This document shows, in pieces, positions 22,441 to 32,369 of a stretch of 64,000 nt of DNA. Made by a program: the position numbers and the translations under genes. Each line of letters begins with the position of its first letter. Positions within the stretch are counted from its first letter, which is position 1. Source of the DNA: Paraburkholderia silvatlantica (GTDB taxonomy: Bacteria; Pseudomonadota; Gammaproteobacteria; Burkholderiales; Burkholderiaceae); NCBI RefSeq assembly GCF_003096715.1, contig NZ_QEOL01000002.1:124001-188000 (forward strand), given 5' to 3'. Under the pieces are notes generated by a model that had not been told where the DNA came from, did not search any database, and worked only from the letters and a program-made list of their open reading frames with translations.

Positions 22441-23286
22441 ATGGCGGGCGAATCAGCATTTGCAGCGAACGCAGGCATGAGTAAAGACATCAAAATTAAG
22501 GAACACCACCTCGTCAAGGCTGCTGACAGACACCTCCGCAGCTACTTCCAGTCAATAGGTACTGCGTACTCGTCATGCCTACCCGCCAATGCCGAACAGA
22601 ACTTCTTTGACCTCGGTCAACACTGCGCTGACTTGGTCAGTTGCGTCGGTGATTGGCAGACACTGTTGCTCGAGTTCAAGGTCCGTCACCAAGGAATTCT
22701 GCCGTCGTTTGACAGCGCGCAGCACGCGGGACTCGTCGTTCTGAACAACTTCGGCATTCCCGTCGAGTATTGTTTTAATAAGACCGTGCCGCCCCCAAGG
22801 GCTTCGGATGAAGTGTTTTTAGGTAATCTCCTGGTTTGCAAGGCGTTACCACTACCTAACGAGACGCCGGCTCTGACTCATCCGACGTTGCTGCAACGGA
22901 TAAGTAGCATGGGAAGTGGGGTACCGCCTTCGCTCACCCCTTTAGCTGTCTGTGACAGCGCGCTGTTCGATGAAGAACGCATGGGCCAGTTGAACACCGC
23001 GCGGCTGCTCATCTTGGCTGATGGTACCGCAACGCATCTCGGCCTTGCTGAAGGGACGGCCTTGGTCGAGATGCTTCTTGCAGACAAGCGGTGGGCCAAA
23101 GAGAAGAATGTCGCCCGCTTGCAGCGAGACATCGAAGGATTATTGAAGTCGAGCGACAAGCTGCTTCAGGAACTAGCCAACGCCGGGTGGGGCTCCGTAC
23201 AGTCGCTTCGGGCCGCACTCCCGGGCGAGCCTGAGGAGCCGAGTGGCAGTGAAAAATCGGCCGATAACAAATTTAGCCCCTTCTAA
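22441..23286 (+). CDS. Uncharacterised protein with a possible D-ExK nuclease core
   Basis: 281 residues, not recognised as a named family. Residues 58-82 read DLGQHCADLVSC then LLLEFKV: D64, E78 and K80 are spaced as in PD-(D/E)xK nucleases, within predicted beta strands. The C-terminal third is helical (LQRDIEGLLKSSDKLLQELAN) and ends in a polar tail. Start could be the ATG at 22441, directly after the upstream stop, or the ATG at 22477. Nuclease activity is an inference from three residues only. Confidence 0.5.
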   Translation: MAGESAFAANAGMSKDIKIKEHHLVKAADRHLRSYFQSIGTAYSSCLPANAEQNFFDLGQHCADLVSCVGDWQTLLLEFKVRHQGILPSFDSAQHAGLVVLNNFGIPVEYCFNKTVPPPRASDEVFLGNLLVCKALPLPNETPALTHPTLLQRISSMGSGVPPSLTPLAVCDSALFDEERMGQLNTARLLILADGTATHLGLAEGTALVEMLLADKRWAKEKNVARLQRDIEGLLKSSDKLLQELANAGWGSVQSLRAALPGEPEEPSGSEKSADNKFSPF

Positions 23287-23345
23287 CAATGAATTTCTGC
23301 GACAGTGGTGAGATTTTTCCGATACCAATGGAAGACTAATCGACA

Positions 23346-25253
23346 ATGGCAAGGTCCGCATTTCAAACCAATCCGATAGACCTCCGAGAGCTTCTCGACG
23401 ATTGTCACCGGGGTGCCCTTCAACTTCCTGATTTCCAGCGCAGCTGGGTATGGGATGAAGACCGCATCAAGAGCTTAATCGCGTCAATCTCGCGTGCATT
23501 CCCCGTTGGCGCGCTGATGACGCTTGAAACCGGAGGCGAAGTCGAATTCAAACCGCGACCTGTTGAAGGCGCACCGAGTGACGCACGAGCGGCCCGACCA
23601 CGCTCTTTGCTCCTCGACGGCCAGCAGCGGATGACGTCGCTCTATCAGGTAACGCTGCGCGGTAAGGTCGTGGAGACCGTCACACCGAAGAACAAGAAGG
23701 TCAAACGCTGGTTTTACATCGATATAAGGAAGGCGCTTGACCCGTCTTGTGACCGGGAAGACGCAATCATCGGTGTCCCGGAGGACAGGGTCATCCGTGC
23801 AGATTTTGGTCGCTCTGAAGTTCTTGACCTCGCAACTCCGGAGCGCGAGTATGAAGCGCTCATGTATCCCGTATCGCAGGTTTTTGACTGGGACTCGTGG
23901 CAGGATGGCTTTCACGAGCATTGGCGCGGAGACGCACACACGGAAATCCGCCAACTCTTTCGCACATTCAAGCAGACAATCCTCGATAACTTTAAACAGT
24001 ATCGGGTGCCGGTCATCGCTCTCGACCGTTCGACTTCCAAGGAGGCCGTATGCGTCGTGTTCGAAAAGGTAAACACCGGCGGTAAACCACTTGATGCCTT
24101 TGAGCTGGTAACTGCGATGTATGCGGCAGAGGGACATGAACTCCGCAAAGACTGGTACGGTAACGAGAGTGTCACGGGACGCCAGAGCCGGTTCGCAGAA
24201 ACATTGCGACCTGCGGGCGCAACCTCCGGCATCATCGCCGATGTGACGAACACAGACTTCTTGCAGGCAATCTCGCTATTTCATACTCGCGAGAAACGAC
24301 GGGAAGCGGAGCGGTCCGGAAAATCCGGAAGAGACCTGCCGGCCGTTACCGGCAACCGGCAGGCGCTCTTGAACCTGCCACTGAGTGCCTACAAGAAGTA
24401 TGAGGCACAGGTTGAGACCGGCTTTGTACACGCGGCAAAGTTCCTGCACATGCTGCACATCTACCGCGTGTTCGACCTTCCCTATCAGTCGCAAATCGTC
24501 CCGCTAGCGGCGATTCTCGCCGACATCGGGGACGCTTGGGAACATGACACCACCCGCGCAAAACTGGTGCGATGGTACTGGAATGGAGTCTTTGGCGAGC
24601 TCTATGGTTCGGCAGCCGATTCGCGTTTTTCTCGAGACTTCCTGGAGGTCCCGGCGTGGCTCAACGGCGGACCGGAACCGACGACGGTAAGCGAGACTAT
24701 CTTCCGCGCCGACCGATTGAAAACGATGCGAATGCGTCTGTCGGCCGCGTACAAAGGGGTAAATGCCCTGTTGATGCGGAGGGGTGCACAGGACTTTCGC
24801 TCGGGTCAGGAATTCGACCATATTGTGTTCTTCGGTGAAAACGTCGACATTCACCACATTTTTCCTCAGGAGTGGTGCAAGTCGCACAACATAAAACCCA
24901 CCGTGTTCGATTCGATTATCAATAAGACGCCATTGTCCTATCGAACCAACCGGATTATCGGCGGAGTCGCACCGTCGGAGTATCTCGCGAAGCTTGAATC
25001 AGGAAACGCAACGACGCCATCAATTGAGCGTGGACGGCTAGACGAGCATCTTCGCTCACATTTCATAAATCCAGAGCTGCTTCGGGCCGACGCCTTTGAA
25101 GCTTTCATGACTGACAGGCAAAGCAGACTTTTGGCATTGATTGAAGAAGCGATGGGCAAACCAGCCTACTCGGGAGATATTCGCGAAGAAGGTGAAGACT
25201 ATGAGCCAGACCAAGCAACGGTGGAGGCTGACTTGACTATGACCGCTGCTTGA
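23346..25253 (+). CDS. GmrSD-like DUF262/HNH protein (putative type IV restriction)
   Basis: 635 residues. The N-terminal DUF262 (GmrS-type) domain has LPDFQRSWVWD and the signature DGQQR (91-95), a ParB/Srx-like nucleotide site. The C-terminal part has DIHHIFPQEW (501-510) followed by an N-rich NKTPLSYRTNR, the His-Me/HNH finger of DUF1524 (GmrD). GmrSD-type enzymes cut DNA with modified, often glucosylated, cytosines and several members defend against phage. It begins 59 nt after the preceding gene and ends facing a convergent gene. Confidence 0.75.
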   Translation: MARSAFQTNPIDLRELLDDCHRGALQLPDFQRSWVWDEDRIKSLIASISRAFPVGALMTLETGGEVEFKPRPVEGAPSDARAARPRSLLLDGQQRMTSLYQVTLRGKVVETVTPKNKKVKRWFYIDIRKALDPSCDREDAIIGVPEDRVIRADFGRSEVLDLATPEREYEALMYPVSQVFDWDSWQDGFHEHWRGDAHTEIRQLFRTFKQTILDNFKQYRVPVIALDRSTSKEAVCVVFEKVNTGGKPLDAFELVTAMYAAEGHELRKDWYGNESVTGRQSRFAETLRPAGATSGIIADVTNTDFLQAISLFHTREKRREAERSGKSGRDLPAVTGNRQALLNLPLSAYKKYEAQVETGFVHAAKFLHMLHIYRVFDLPYQSQIVPLAAILADIGDAWEHDTTRAKLVRWYWNGVFGELYGSAADSRFSRDFLEVPAWLNGGPEPTTVSETIFRADRLKTMRMRLSAAYKGVNALLMRRGAQDFRSGQEFDHIVFFGENVDIHHIFPQEWCKSHNIKPTVFDSIINKTPLSYRTNRIIGGVAPSEYLAKLESGNATTPSIERGRLDEHLRSHFINPELLRADAFEAFMTDRQSRLLALIEEAMGKPAYSGDIREEGEDYEPDQATVEADLTMTAA

Positions 25254-25271
25254 GACTCGCGGCGACAGAGC

Positions 25272-25299
25272 GTGGGCAAGACGGGTTAAGCTTGCCCAC
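25272..25299 (+). terminator. Hairpin between convergent genes
   Basis: Perfect 9-bp inverted repeat GTGGGCAAG (25272-25280) / CTTGCCCAC (25291-25299) with a 10-nt loop, just after the stop of the GmrSD-like gene. There is no T run, so intrinsic termination is doubtful. Confidence 0.3.
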
Positions 25300-25398
25300 C
25301 GTCCTCAACCGACACGTGTCAACGCAGATACGACTGAAGCAGGCGCGCGGTTATCGGGCATTGCCGTCGACACTGAACGGCAACTATATAGACGAAGA

Positions 25399-27102
25399 CT
25401 ATGCCGTGGACTTTTCGGTCGGCAGTGCCAGTGAAATCCTCAGGCCGGATTCAGAAACTGTCTGCATCGACCCGTCATCAAAGTCTCCGTCGCTCAAAAG
25501 GATAAACGCCTGCGCGTCATCCTCGGCGGAGAAACGCAGAGCTTCCGCGAGTGCCGGCATGATGCTGCTATTGGTGCCCAAAGCGGCACGCTCTATGTCG
25601 AACGCCCTTCCCGAAGCCTCGGTCAGGGAAGCACAAACCTTGGCATTTCCTGCAAAGAGGATACAAGTGTCCGATAGTTCTCCGGCAGTCACCCACCGGC
25701 GTAACTGGGGCGCAACGGCCAAGACATCATTGACGTAACTGCTCGACAAATCGAGGATTGCTATCGTCCGCGAAGCGAGGCCGTGTGCCTGCTTTAACAG
25801 CCTTCGCAACGTACCAAGCCCTGCTCCCCGAGGCGCAACATCCAGAATGACGCGCGAGTCGGACCCGATTTCTGGGCGAGGAAAGTATTCGAGCACACAG
25901 GAGAAGTCGCTTGGTCGAAATTGGTCCATGTATCGTTGGGCCGTGCTTACGTAGCTCGACATCGAATACCCGCCTTTTTCAGAGAATTTCGGGTCGACAA
26001 TCCACACGGGGGCTGTTTCTGCTGCACGGTCCCGCCACAGCGAGATATCCGGCATGTCTCCCTTGCTGCGACGACGAAACAGCTGATAAAAGAGGAACAG
26101 TTTCGCGTCATCTTTTGTAATTTCGGCGACTGGACTCGTGGCTTTGGCGTACTTCAGATTCCATACGCGGTGGGAATCCTCACCACTTGCAACCTCCAGC
26201 AATTGGACGTTGCAACCGCCATCTCTAAGGGTCTTCAAGATAGTGCACATCACCCACATCTCATAGAGTTGAGGCCGATGGCGGAATACATCCAGTCTCA
26301 GGAGCTGAGCAAGCTCCTTTGCGGGCGTGCGTTGGTGGAGGAACGAAACAGATTCAATAAAAATCTTAAAGCGCTCGGTTGTGCGCGCATCGATTGCGCG
26401 CGACCATGTCTCTTGTGTCCTATATGCGGAATCCACCTCCGATGCAAATTTCCGCAGGTCACTTGAGAGCCGCTTTGACAAGCTTCGAAGTTCCCGCAAA
26501 ACAGGGAAGTCTGCAGGTTCTTCACCAAGGACACTATCTGAAATGGCGTTATCGGCAAGGCGTAGAATCTGCTCGAATTCGTCGAGCGCCTCACGAGAGT
26601 ATTCGCAGAATTCGATACGCTCATAGACCTCGCCCAGATGCACGCGTCGTCGGCTAGGCTGTGTCCTCGACCTTTGCTGTGGCGCGGCTCTATTCCGAAC
26701 CTCGAGAAGGAATGGCTTCACAAAGGTTCGAAACTCGACCTCCAAGTCCCTTTGCACTTGCGCCGACGGGCACATGTTTTCGGTCCAGGAGATTGCATAC
26801 TCCAGTTGCTGCGCTTCGACTCTTATATTGTCTGCAAGAGAAATCACAGATGCCGTTGTGCGCGCCCTAACGTCTTTCTGCCCCAGGAATTCGGCAACCT
26901 CAGCCAGCATGCTCATCGGACGTGTCAACGCCCCGAATACTGCCATGCAGTATGTTGTCTTCGACACTGCCTGGAAAACCGTCTGCGGTTCCTTTCTGAA
27001 GGACTCTTTGGATACGCCCTCAACCTTGAGGTCGTCGCATACTTGCGACCATTCGCTGTCTGACAACAGGTCAGCAAGTTTTGCGTAGGACTTGTCTTTC
27101 AA
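25399..27102 (-). CDS. Uncharacterised protein: PD-(D/E)xK nuclease-like core plus C-terminal vWA-like domain
   Basis: 567 residues; no family recognised as a whole. Residues 1-260 are helical. From about 278 the layout resembles McrC/DUF2357-type nucleases: YEMWVMCTIL (280-289, E281), PDISLW (351-356, D352), WIVDPKF (367-373, D370 and K372) and a later QRYMDQFR. From about 445 comes a vWA-like fold: AILDLSSS (MIDAS DxSxS at D451, S453, S455) and ILLSDGDFDDG (534-544). The gene stands alone on the minus strand, convergent with the GmrSD-like gene. A defence role is inferred from location and the nuclease core. Confidence 0.6.
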   Translation of the reverse strand: MKDKSYAKLADLLSDSEWSQVCDDLKVEGVSKESFRKEPQTVFQAVSKTTYCMAVFGALTRPMSMLAEVAEFLGQKDVRARTTASVISLADNIRVEAQQLEYAISWTENMCPSAQVQRDLEVEFRTFVKPFLLEVRNRAAPQQRSRTQPSRRRVHLGEVYERIEFCEYSREALDEFEQILRLADNAISDSVLGEEPADFPVLRELRSLSKRLSSDLRKFASEVDSAYRTQETWSRAIDARTTERFKIFIESVSFLHQRTPAKELAQLLRLDVFRHRPQLYEMWVMCTILKTLRDGGCNVQLLEVASGEDSHRVWNLKYAKATSPVAEITKDDAKLFLFYQLFRRRSKGDMPDISLWRDRAAETAPVWIVDPKFSEKGGYSMSSYVSTAQRYMDQFRPSDFSCVLEYFPRPEIGSDSRVILDVAPRGAGLGTLRRLLKQAHGLASRTIAILDLSSSYVNDVLAVAPQLRRWVTAGELSDTCILFAGNAKVCASLTEASGRAFDIERAALGTNSSIMPALAEALRFSAEDDAQAFILLSDGDFDDGSMQTVSESGLRISLALPTEKSTA

Positions 27103-27172
27103 AATTCGGTTCCTCTATGGCATGTGAATTTGCGGCGGTCAGTTATGCAGCAGTATCCTTTGTCTGAACGAA

Positions 27173-27283
27173 TCAGTCTCGCATGAACTGGGCTGGCGAC
27201 ACAAAGCCTAGCGATGGATGACGACGAGTACGGTTTTAAAACACTTCGATGTATTCGAACGAGCACGCTGCGGCTTCGCTATG
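27173..27283 (-). pseudogene. Remnant of an IS3-family transposase (OrfB C-terminus)
   Basis: Read on the minus strand, the codons give FEYIEVF, a TAA where Tyr is expected, then NRTRRHPSLGFVSPAQFMRD and a stop. This is the end of the DDE integrase core of IS3-family OrfB proteins. No N-terminal part or inverted repeats are visible, and the in-frame stop shows it is dead. It marks the right edge of the defence island. Confidence 0.6.
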
Positions 27284-27652
27284 CATGCCATACCGTCGAC
27301 GCTGCATCCAGAGACCCAACCTCGCCCGCCCGCGCACCCTGAAAGTTGCCGGGTATAGCTTGGAGCCCAGCAGGTATCGCCGACTATGAAGCACGGCTTT
27401 CAACTTTACGGCAGAGTGTATAAGATGCTATACGTATACAAGAGGGACGTCCGGCTTGACCCAAAGTGATTCGATGGGTACCCAAGTTCTTAAACGTGAG
27501 GGTCAAGATATAAATTGTTAGGTGCGTAGGAAATTCTCAGCTTATGCTTGACTTTGTCTCGCCTTATGCTGGAGCGAATGACGCAAGTCCTTGATTTGCA
27601 GAGTACGGAATTCTCGACTTTTGAAATCTCCTACAGTCTGGCGCCTTCATTG
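27284..27652. other. Gene-free stretch at the right edge of the island
   Basis: No convincing gene. GC is lower than in the core genes on the right. A short palindrome TATACGTATA lies near 27430. I see no attachment-site repeat matching the left edge. Confidence 0.3.
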
Positions 27653-27689
27653 AAAAACAAACGCCCGGTTTCCCGGGCGTTTGTTTTTT
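27653..27689 (-). terminator. Bidirectional intrinsic terminator after the SagB-type gene
   Basis: 11-bp stem CAAACGCCCGG (27658-27668) / CCGGGCGTTTG (27673-27683), loop TTTC, with TTTTTT on the plus side and AAAAA (27653-27657) on the other, giving a T run on the minus strand too. It ends the minus-strand gene just to its right. Confidence 0.85.
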
Positions 27690-27716
27690 CTACTGCCTCA
27701 TGCCGCGACTCAAATC

Positions 27717-28388
27717 TCAAACCGGAAGGCCCACCGGAATGACATAGACGACGCTCTGCCCGGAAGGCAAACCAAGCGCCTGGGCTGCCTGCGGTCCATC
27801 GACCGCGCCCACGGGCACGGCGACGAGCCCGAGCGCAACGGCCTGCAGCAGCAGGTTCTGGGCGGCGTGCCCGGCCTCGAGGTCGCTATACACACTGGCT
27901 CTCGCCCCATACCTCTGGGTGAGACGGCCGGGATCGGCAGCCACCACGATCAAGGCCGGCGCCGCCCCGACGGACGCTTGCCCGAGTGCGAGCGCTTGCA
28001 GCCTGGGGCGCATATCGGGCGTCGCTCGCGTTTGCGCGCGGTGGCCTTGAGGCACGTAGTGCATCACCTCCGCTGCGGTCACCATGTAGAGTTCGAGCGC
28101 ATACAAAGCCCCGGCCGAAGGCGCCGCGCGCTTGCCGTCCGGGCTGGTGATGCCCTGGCCGGCCCACAGCAGCTGGCCGATGGTCTCCACAGGCAGCGGG
28201 TCGGAGCGGAACCTGCGCACGGACCTGCGCCGCTGGATGGCATCCTCCAGCGAGACCGTGCCGGATACTTTGGGTTTGGGCAGCGCGATCTCATTGGTGT
28301 ACTTCGCCGGGCTCTCCTGCGCCTGGCCGGTGGAAACCTGGGTCATTGCGCCCGCAGCCAGCGCGGCCAGCAGTTCACGGCGTTTCAT
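27717..28388 (-). CDS. SagB/ThcOx-type nitroreductase-family oxidoreductase
   Basis: 223 residues. Nitroreductase-fold FMN enzyme: RRRSVRRFRSDPLP (FMN-binding arginines), LLWAGQGITSPDGKRAAPSAGALY, and the C-terminal AGHAAQNLLLQAVALGL that is typical of the SagB/ThcOx branch. The first 23 residues (MKRRELLAALAAGAM...) look like a signal peptide, so it may be exported. There is no azole-peptide gene cluster around it, so peptide oxidation is not implied; the substrate is unknown. Confidence 0.85.
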   Translation of the reverse strand: MKRRELLAALAAGAMTQVSTGQAQESPAKYTNEIALPKPKVSGTVSLEDAIQRRRSVRRFRSDPLPVETIGQLLWAGQGITSPDGKRAAPSAGALYALELYMVTAAEVMHYVPQGHRAQTRATPDMRPRLQALALGQASVGAAPALIVVAADPGRLTQRYGARASVYSDLEAGHAAQNLLLQAVALGLVAVPVGAVDGPQAAQALGLPSGQSVVYVIPVGLPV

Positions 28389-28574
28389 CCGGCGCCTCCA
28401 TGAGTGACGAAGCAGGCCTGCATGGCCTTCGCGATTCTCACTATTTCAGGTTTTTGAGCGGCACTCGGGCCATGGCGCAATTCGATCAACAGTCACGTGC
28501 CGGCCCACTCGCAGAAGTTATAGACCGTAAATTCGAGATTGCGAGGTCCGATTCAACGTGGCGATTTTCGTCCT

Positions 28575-28835
28575 CCCGCACTATCCACAGCCCCCAGCGG
28601 ATAACCCTCGGAAAACCCCTGGGAATCACTGTGCATGAATCGGGGATAACTTCGGCCGCGTGCAAACCGTCGAAAAGTTGCCAGCAGCTGCCTCGCGTTG
28701 TCCCATGATCGCCCGCAAGGTTATGTTTTTTCCATACCCTTGTTTACTCAACGGTTTTCCGGGGTTATCCACAGAATACCCAGGGGCTTGTTAACTATTA
28801 CTACGTTTACGTATACATACGTTATTAAAACCTTA
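28575..28835. other. DnaA-box cluster next to an AT-rich segment (origin-like)
   Basis: Inside a 535-nt intergenic region. A perfect DnaA box TTATCCACA lies at 28765-28773 (+). Near-boxes are CTATCCACA at 28581-28589 (+), TTATCCGCT at 28596-28604 (-) and TTATCCCCG at 28641-28649 (-). Directly beside the perfect box is an AT-rich stretch at 28789-28833 (TTGTTAACTATTAC...) that could act as an unwinding element. The layout resembles a bacterial replication origin; whether it is oriC is not shown. Confidence 0.45.
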
Positions 28836-28856
28836 GAACCCTCGCATCGGAAACGA

Positions 28857-28890
28857 CGATGCCGCCATGAAACGTCCTGGCGGCATCGTT
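28857..28890 (-). terminator. Terminator of the GyrI-like gene
   Basis: Perfect 11-bp stem CGATGCCGCCA (28857-28867) / TGGCGGCATCG (28878-28888) with a 10-nt loop, followed on the minus strand by a short TCGTTT. Confidence 0.6.
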
Positions 28891-28923
28891 CAAACGACGT
28901 CCAAATCGTACGGATCAAGCGCT

Positions 28924-29403
28924 TTATGCGAGCGGGATATACAGCTCCGTCTTCAAGTCGTCCGGTGCCGCCTCATCGGGCGTGTTCAGATAAACCTCGA
29001 ACGACGGTGCCGAAAAGTCCGGCGTACGTCCGAGCTTCCGCAATCCCTCGTTGTAAAACCACGTCCACGCCTGGCCCAGCCCCTGATACGGCCCCTTGTG
29101 CAGCATCATCGCGTGCTCGCCGCCGCGCAGCCGGAACTTCTCGACAGGCGCCACGATTTCCACATCGGTTTCCTGCCCCAGATGCAGCGCCGCCTTCGAG
29201 CGCAGCTTCGATTCTTCGACCGTATTGGGATCGTCGTAATAGATGCCGACCATCTTCGATCCCGACGTGCGCACATTGCGCTCGCCGAGCCATTGCGCGA
29301 GCGTGTAGAACGCGTCGCCGATCTTCATGTACGGACCCACGTGGCTGACGGCGAGCAAGTCCATCGGCTCGAGGGTGACAAGTTTCACGTCGTGCTTTTG
29401 CAT
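28924..29403 (-). CDS. GyrI-like small-molecule-binding protein
   Basis: 159 residues from MQKHDVKLVTLEPMDLLAV. The start is set by AGGAG 8 nt upstream; an ATG 48 nt further up has no such site. The protein is a stand-alone GyrI-like/SbmC (SHS2) domain (VSHVGPYMKIGDAF ... GEHAMMLHKGPYQGL ... ELYIPL), the effector-binding fold also found in AraC-type regulators, without a DNA-binding part. It probably binds a hydrophobic ligand or a toxin; gyrase inhibition is known only for the E. coli member. It follows the DUF779 gene by 104 nt on the same strand. Confidence 0.8.
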   Translation of the reverse strand: MQKHDVKLVTLEPMDLLAVSHVGPYMKIGDAFYTLAQWLGERNVRTSGSKMVGIYYDDPNTVEESKLRSKAALHLGQETDVEIVAPVEKFRLRGGEHAMMLHKGPYQGLGQAWTWFYNEGLRKLGRTPDFSAPSFEVYLNTPDEAAPDDLKTELYIPLA

Positions 29404-29506
29404 GATGGCGTCTCCTGGTGCGATGGCCGCGCGATTGCGCAGCGCCTGCAAACCAGGATAGCACCACGCTGCGTGCGGCGCCCAAGGCGTGCCGGGCGCA
29501 CGTGCC

Positions 29507-29887
29507 TCACAAACTCACGCGCGTCACCCGATGCGTCTCGAGCCACGCGTTTTCTTCGTCGTCGTAGAGCCGCGAGCGCGTGAGAAAGCGCAGGCCCGTG
29601 GGTCGTTCGACCGAAAACATGCCGCCGTTGCCCGGCACGGCGTCGATGATGAGCTGGGTGTGCTGCCAGTACTCAAACTGCGCCTGGGTCATATAGAACG
29701 GCATCCCGCCGATTTCTCCCAATTGCACATCGGCATTGCCGACCATGAACTCGCCGACGGGAAAGCACATGGGCGCACTGCCGTCGCAGCAGCCGCCCGA
29801 TTGATGAAAGAGCAGGGACCCGTGCTCGCGCGCCAGCTGCTCGATGAGCGCGAGCGCGGCCGGTGTGGCGGTAACGCGTTCGACCAT
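29507..29887 (-). CDS. DUF779 protein, partner of aldehyde dehydrogenase
   Basis: 126 residues. Small Cys-rich protein with SGGCCDGSAPMCFP (C33, C34, C41) and DVQLGEIGGMPFYM, diagnostic of DUF779. These genes nearly always follow an acetaldehyde dehydrogenase gene of the AcoD/ExaC type, as here (102-nt gap). The function is unknown; metal or thiol chemistry is suggested by the cysteines. Confidence 0.9.
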   Translation of the reverse strand: MVERVTATPAALALIEQLAREHGSLLFHQSGGCCDGSAPMCFPVGEFMVGNADVQLGEIGGMPFYMTQAQFEYWQHTQLIIDAVPGNGGMFSVERPTGLRFLTRSRLYDDEENAWLETHRVTRVSL

Positions 29888-29989
29888 GTCGTGACGCTCC
29901 TCTCAAGAGGCAAGGAAGGAGGCGTCGCGCGCGGCTGCCGCCTGCGGAGCGCAAACCGCCGCGCGCGACGCATAGGGCACACCGTGCGA

Positions 29990-31510
<1,521 letters not shown>

Positions 31511-31583
31511 CTGCGTGCTCCTCAATGTTCTCGATCTCGATATGGACGGGCGCAGCAAAACTGCGCTACCGCGGCACGCTAAC

Positions 31584-31598
31584 GCGAGAACCATGCCA
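31584..31598 (-). promoter_or_regulatory. Possible sigma-54 (-24/-12) promoter for the aldehyde dehydrogenase gene
   Basis: On the minus strand TGGCATGGTTCTCGC has GG and GC with the exact 10-nt spacing of sigma-54 promoters (consensus TGGCAC-N5-TTGC, two mismatches). It lies 74 nt upstream of the start codon. Relatives of this gene are controlled by sigma-54 activators such as AcoR. Confidence 0.4.
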
Positions 31599-31650
31599 GC
31601 GCGTCGGCGCAGCAGCGCGCTGCCGGGCAGTCGCGGCTCAGCGCGCCCAT

Positions 31651-31664
31651 GCATTCCGGAATGC
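31651..31664. promoter_or_regulatory. Perfect 14-bp palindrome upstream of the sigma-54-like site
   Basis: GCATTCCGGAATGC is a perfect inverted repeat about 53 nt upstream of the -24 element, a plausible site for a dimeric activator. No activator gene is in the window. Confidence 0.35.
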
Positions 31665-31840
31665 GCGGCGCGCGAGCCTTCGGGGCGGAGAAACGATTGC
31701 GTCAAGCCGGAACAGAAGCGCGGCCAACTGCTCAAGAAGTGAACAGCCTGGGCGCGCAACCGTGGCTGGAGTCGGAGATTTGCGGCGCGCGGGCCTGACT
31801 TGCGGTAGGCTTTGCACCCGTAACAGTCAGGAGAGTCTGC

Positions 31841-32035
31841 ATGTCGAGTACATTCGTTTGCCGCAACCAGTCGTGCGGCACCCCGTGGGATCAAAGCGAG
31901 GTCGTGATCAAGAACGAAGGGCAGGGGCCCTTGTTCCGGTGTCCGCTGTGCGGCGCCCGCAACTACCTGGAGCAGTTCGAGGACGACGATGGCAATGTCG
32001 TCTATGAACAGGTGGACGGCAAGCCGTTCCTCTGA
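31841..32035 (+). CDS. Small zinc-ribbon protein
   Basis: 64 residues. Two cysteine pairs, C7/C12 and C34/C37 (RCPLCGARN), look like a zinc ribbon. A clear AGGAG precedes the ATG. It is probably a small conserved cytosolic protein of unknown role. It diverges from the aldehyde dehydrogenase gene. Confidence 0.75.
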   Translation: MSSTFVCRNQSCGTPWDQSEVVIKNEGQGPLFRCPLCGARNYLEQFEDDDGNVVYEQVDGKPFL

Positions 32036-32369
32036 GCGCTGGCGGCTGGACGGTCTGCAATCGCGAGCGTGATGCCGATGAGAGTCCGAAAAGCGAGGCA
32101 TCTGGACCGGAGTCCAATCGTCTGGATTCCGAAGTTTTTCGCCGTCCATGCCGTTGCGGACATGGGCGGCATGGCAAGTGCCTGACCGAGCTGCCGCCGC
32201 ACGGCGAGGCGCGAGAGCCGGCCAGCGAGGCGCCGCTTTCAGCGGCGTCCATCCCCAATTTAGCCGGACTATTTGTTACCTATCCATACGGGTAGGCTGG
32301 CGAGCGCCCCGGAGCGTCCTACAGTACTTCATACGATAAGAAACCACGGCAGGACCAACGGGGAAAGCC
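32036..32369. other. Intergenic stretch with no recognised feature
   Basis: 334 nt between two small plus-strand genes. I see no gene, RNA or strong hairpin; the promoter of the 82-codon gene should lie near its right end. Confidence 0.3.

Noticed and set aside
4367..27652. CRISPR array or integrase-bounded genomic island
   Set aside because: No regular repeats, no cas genes, no intact integrase and no matching end repeats were seen.
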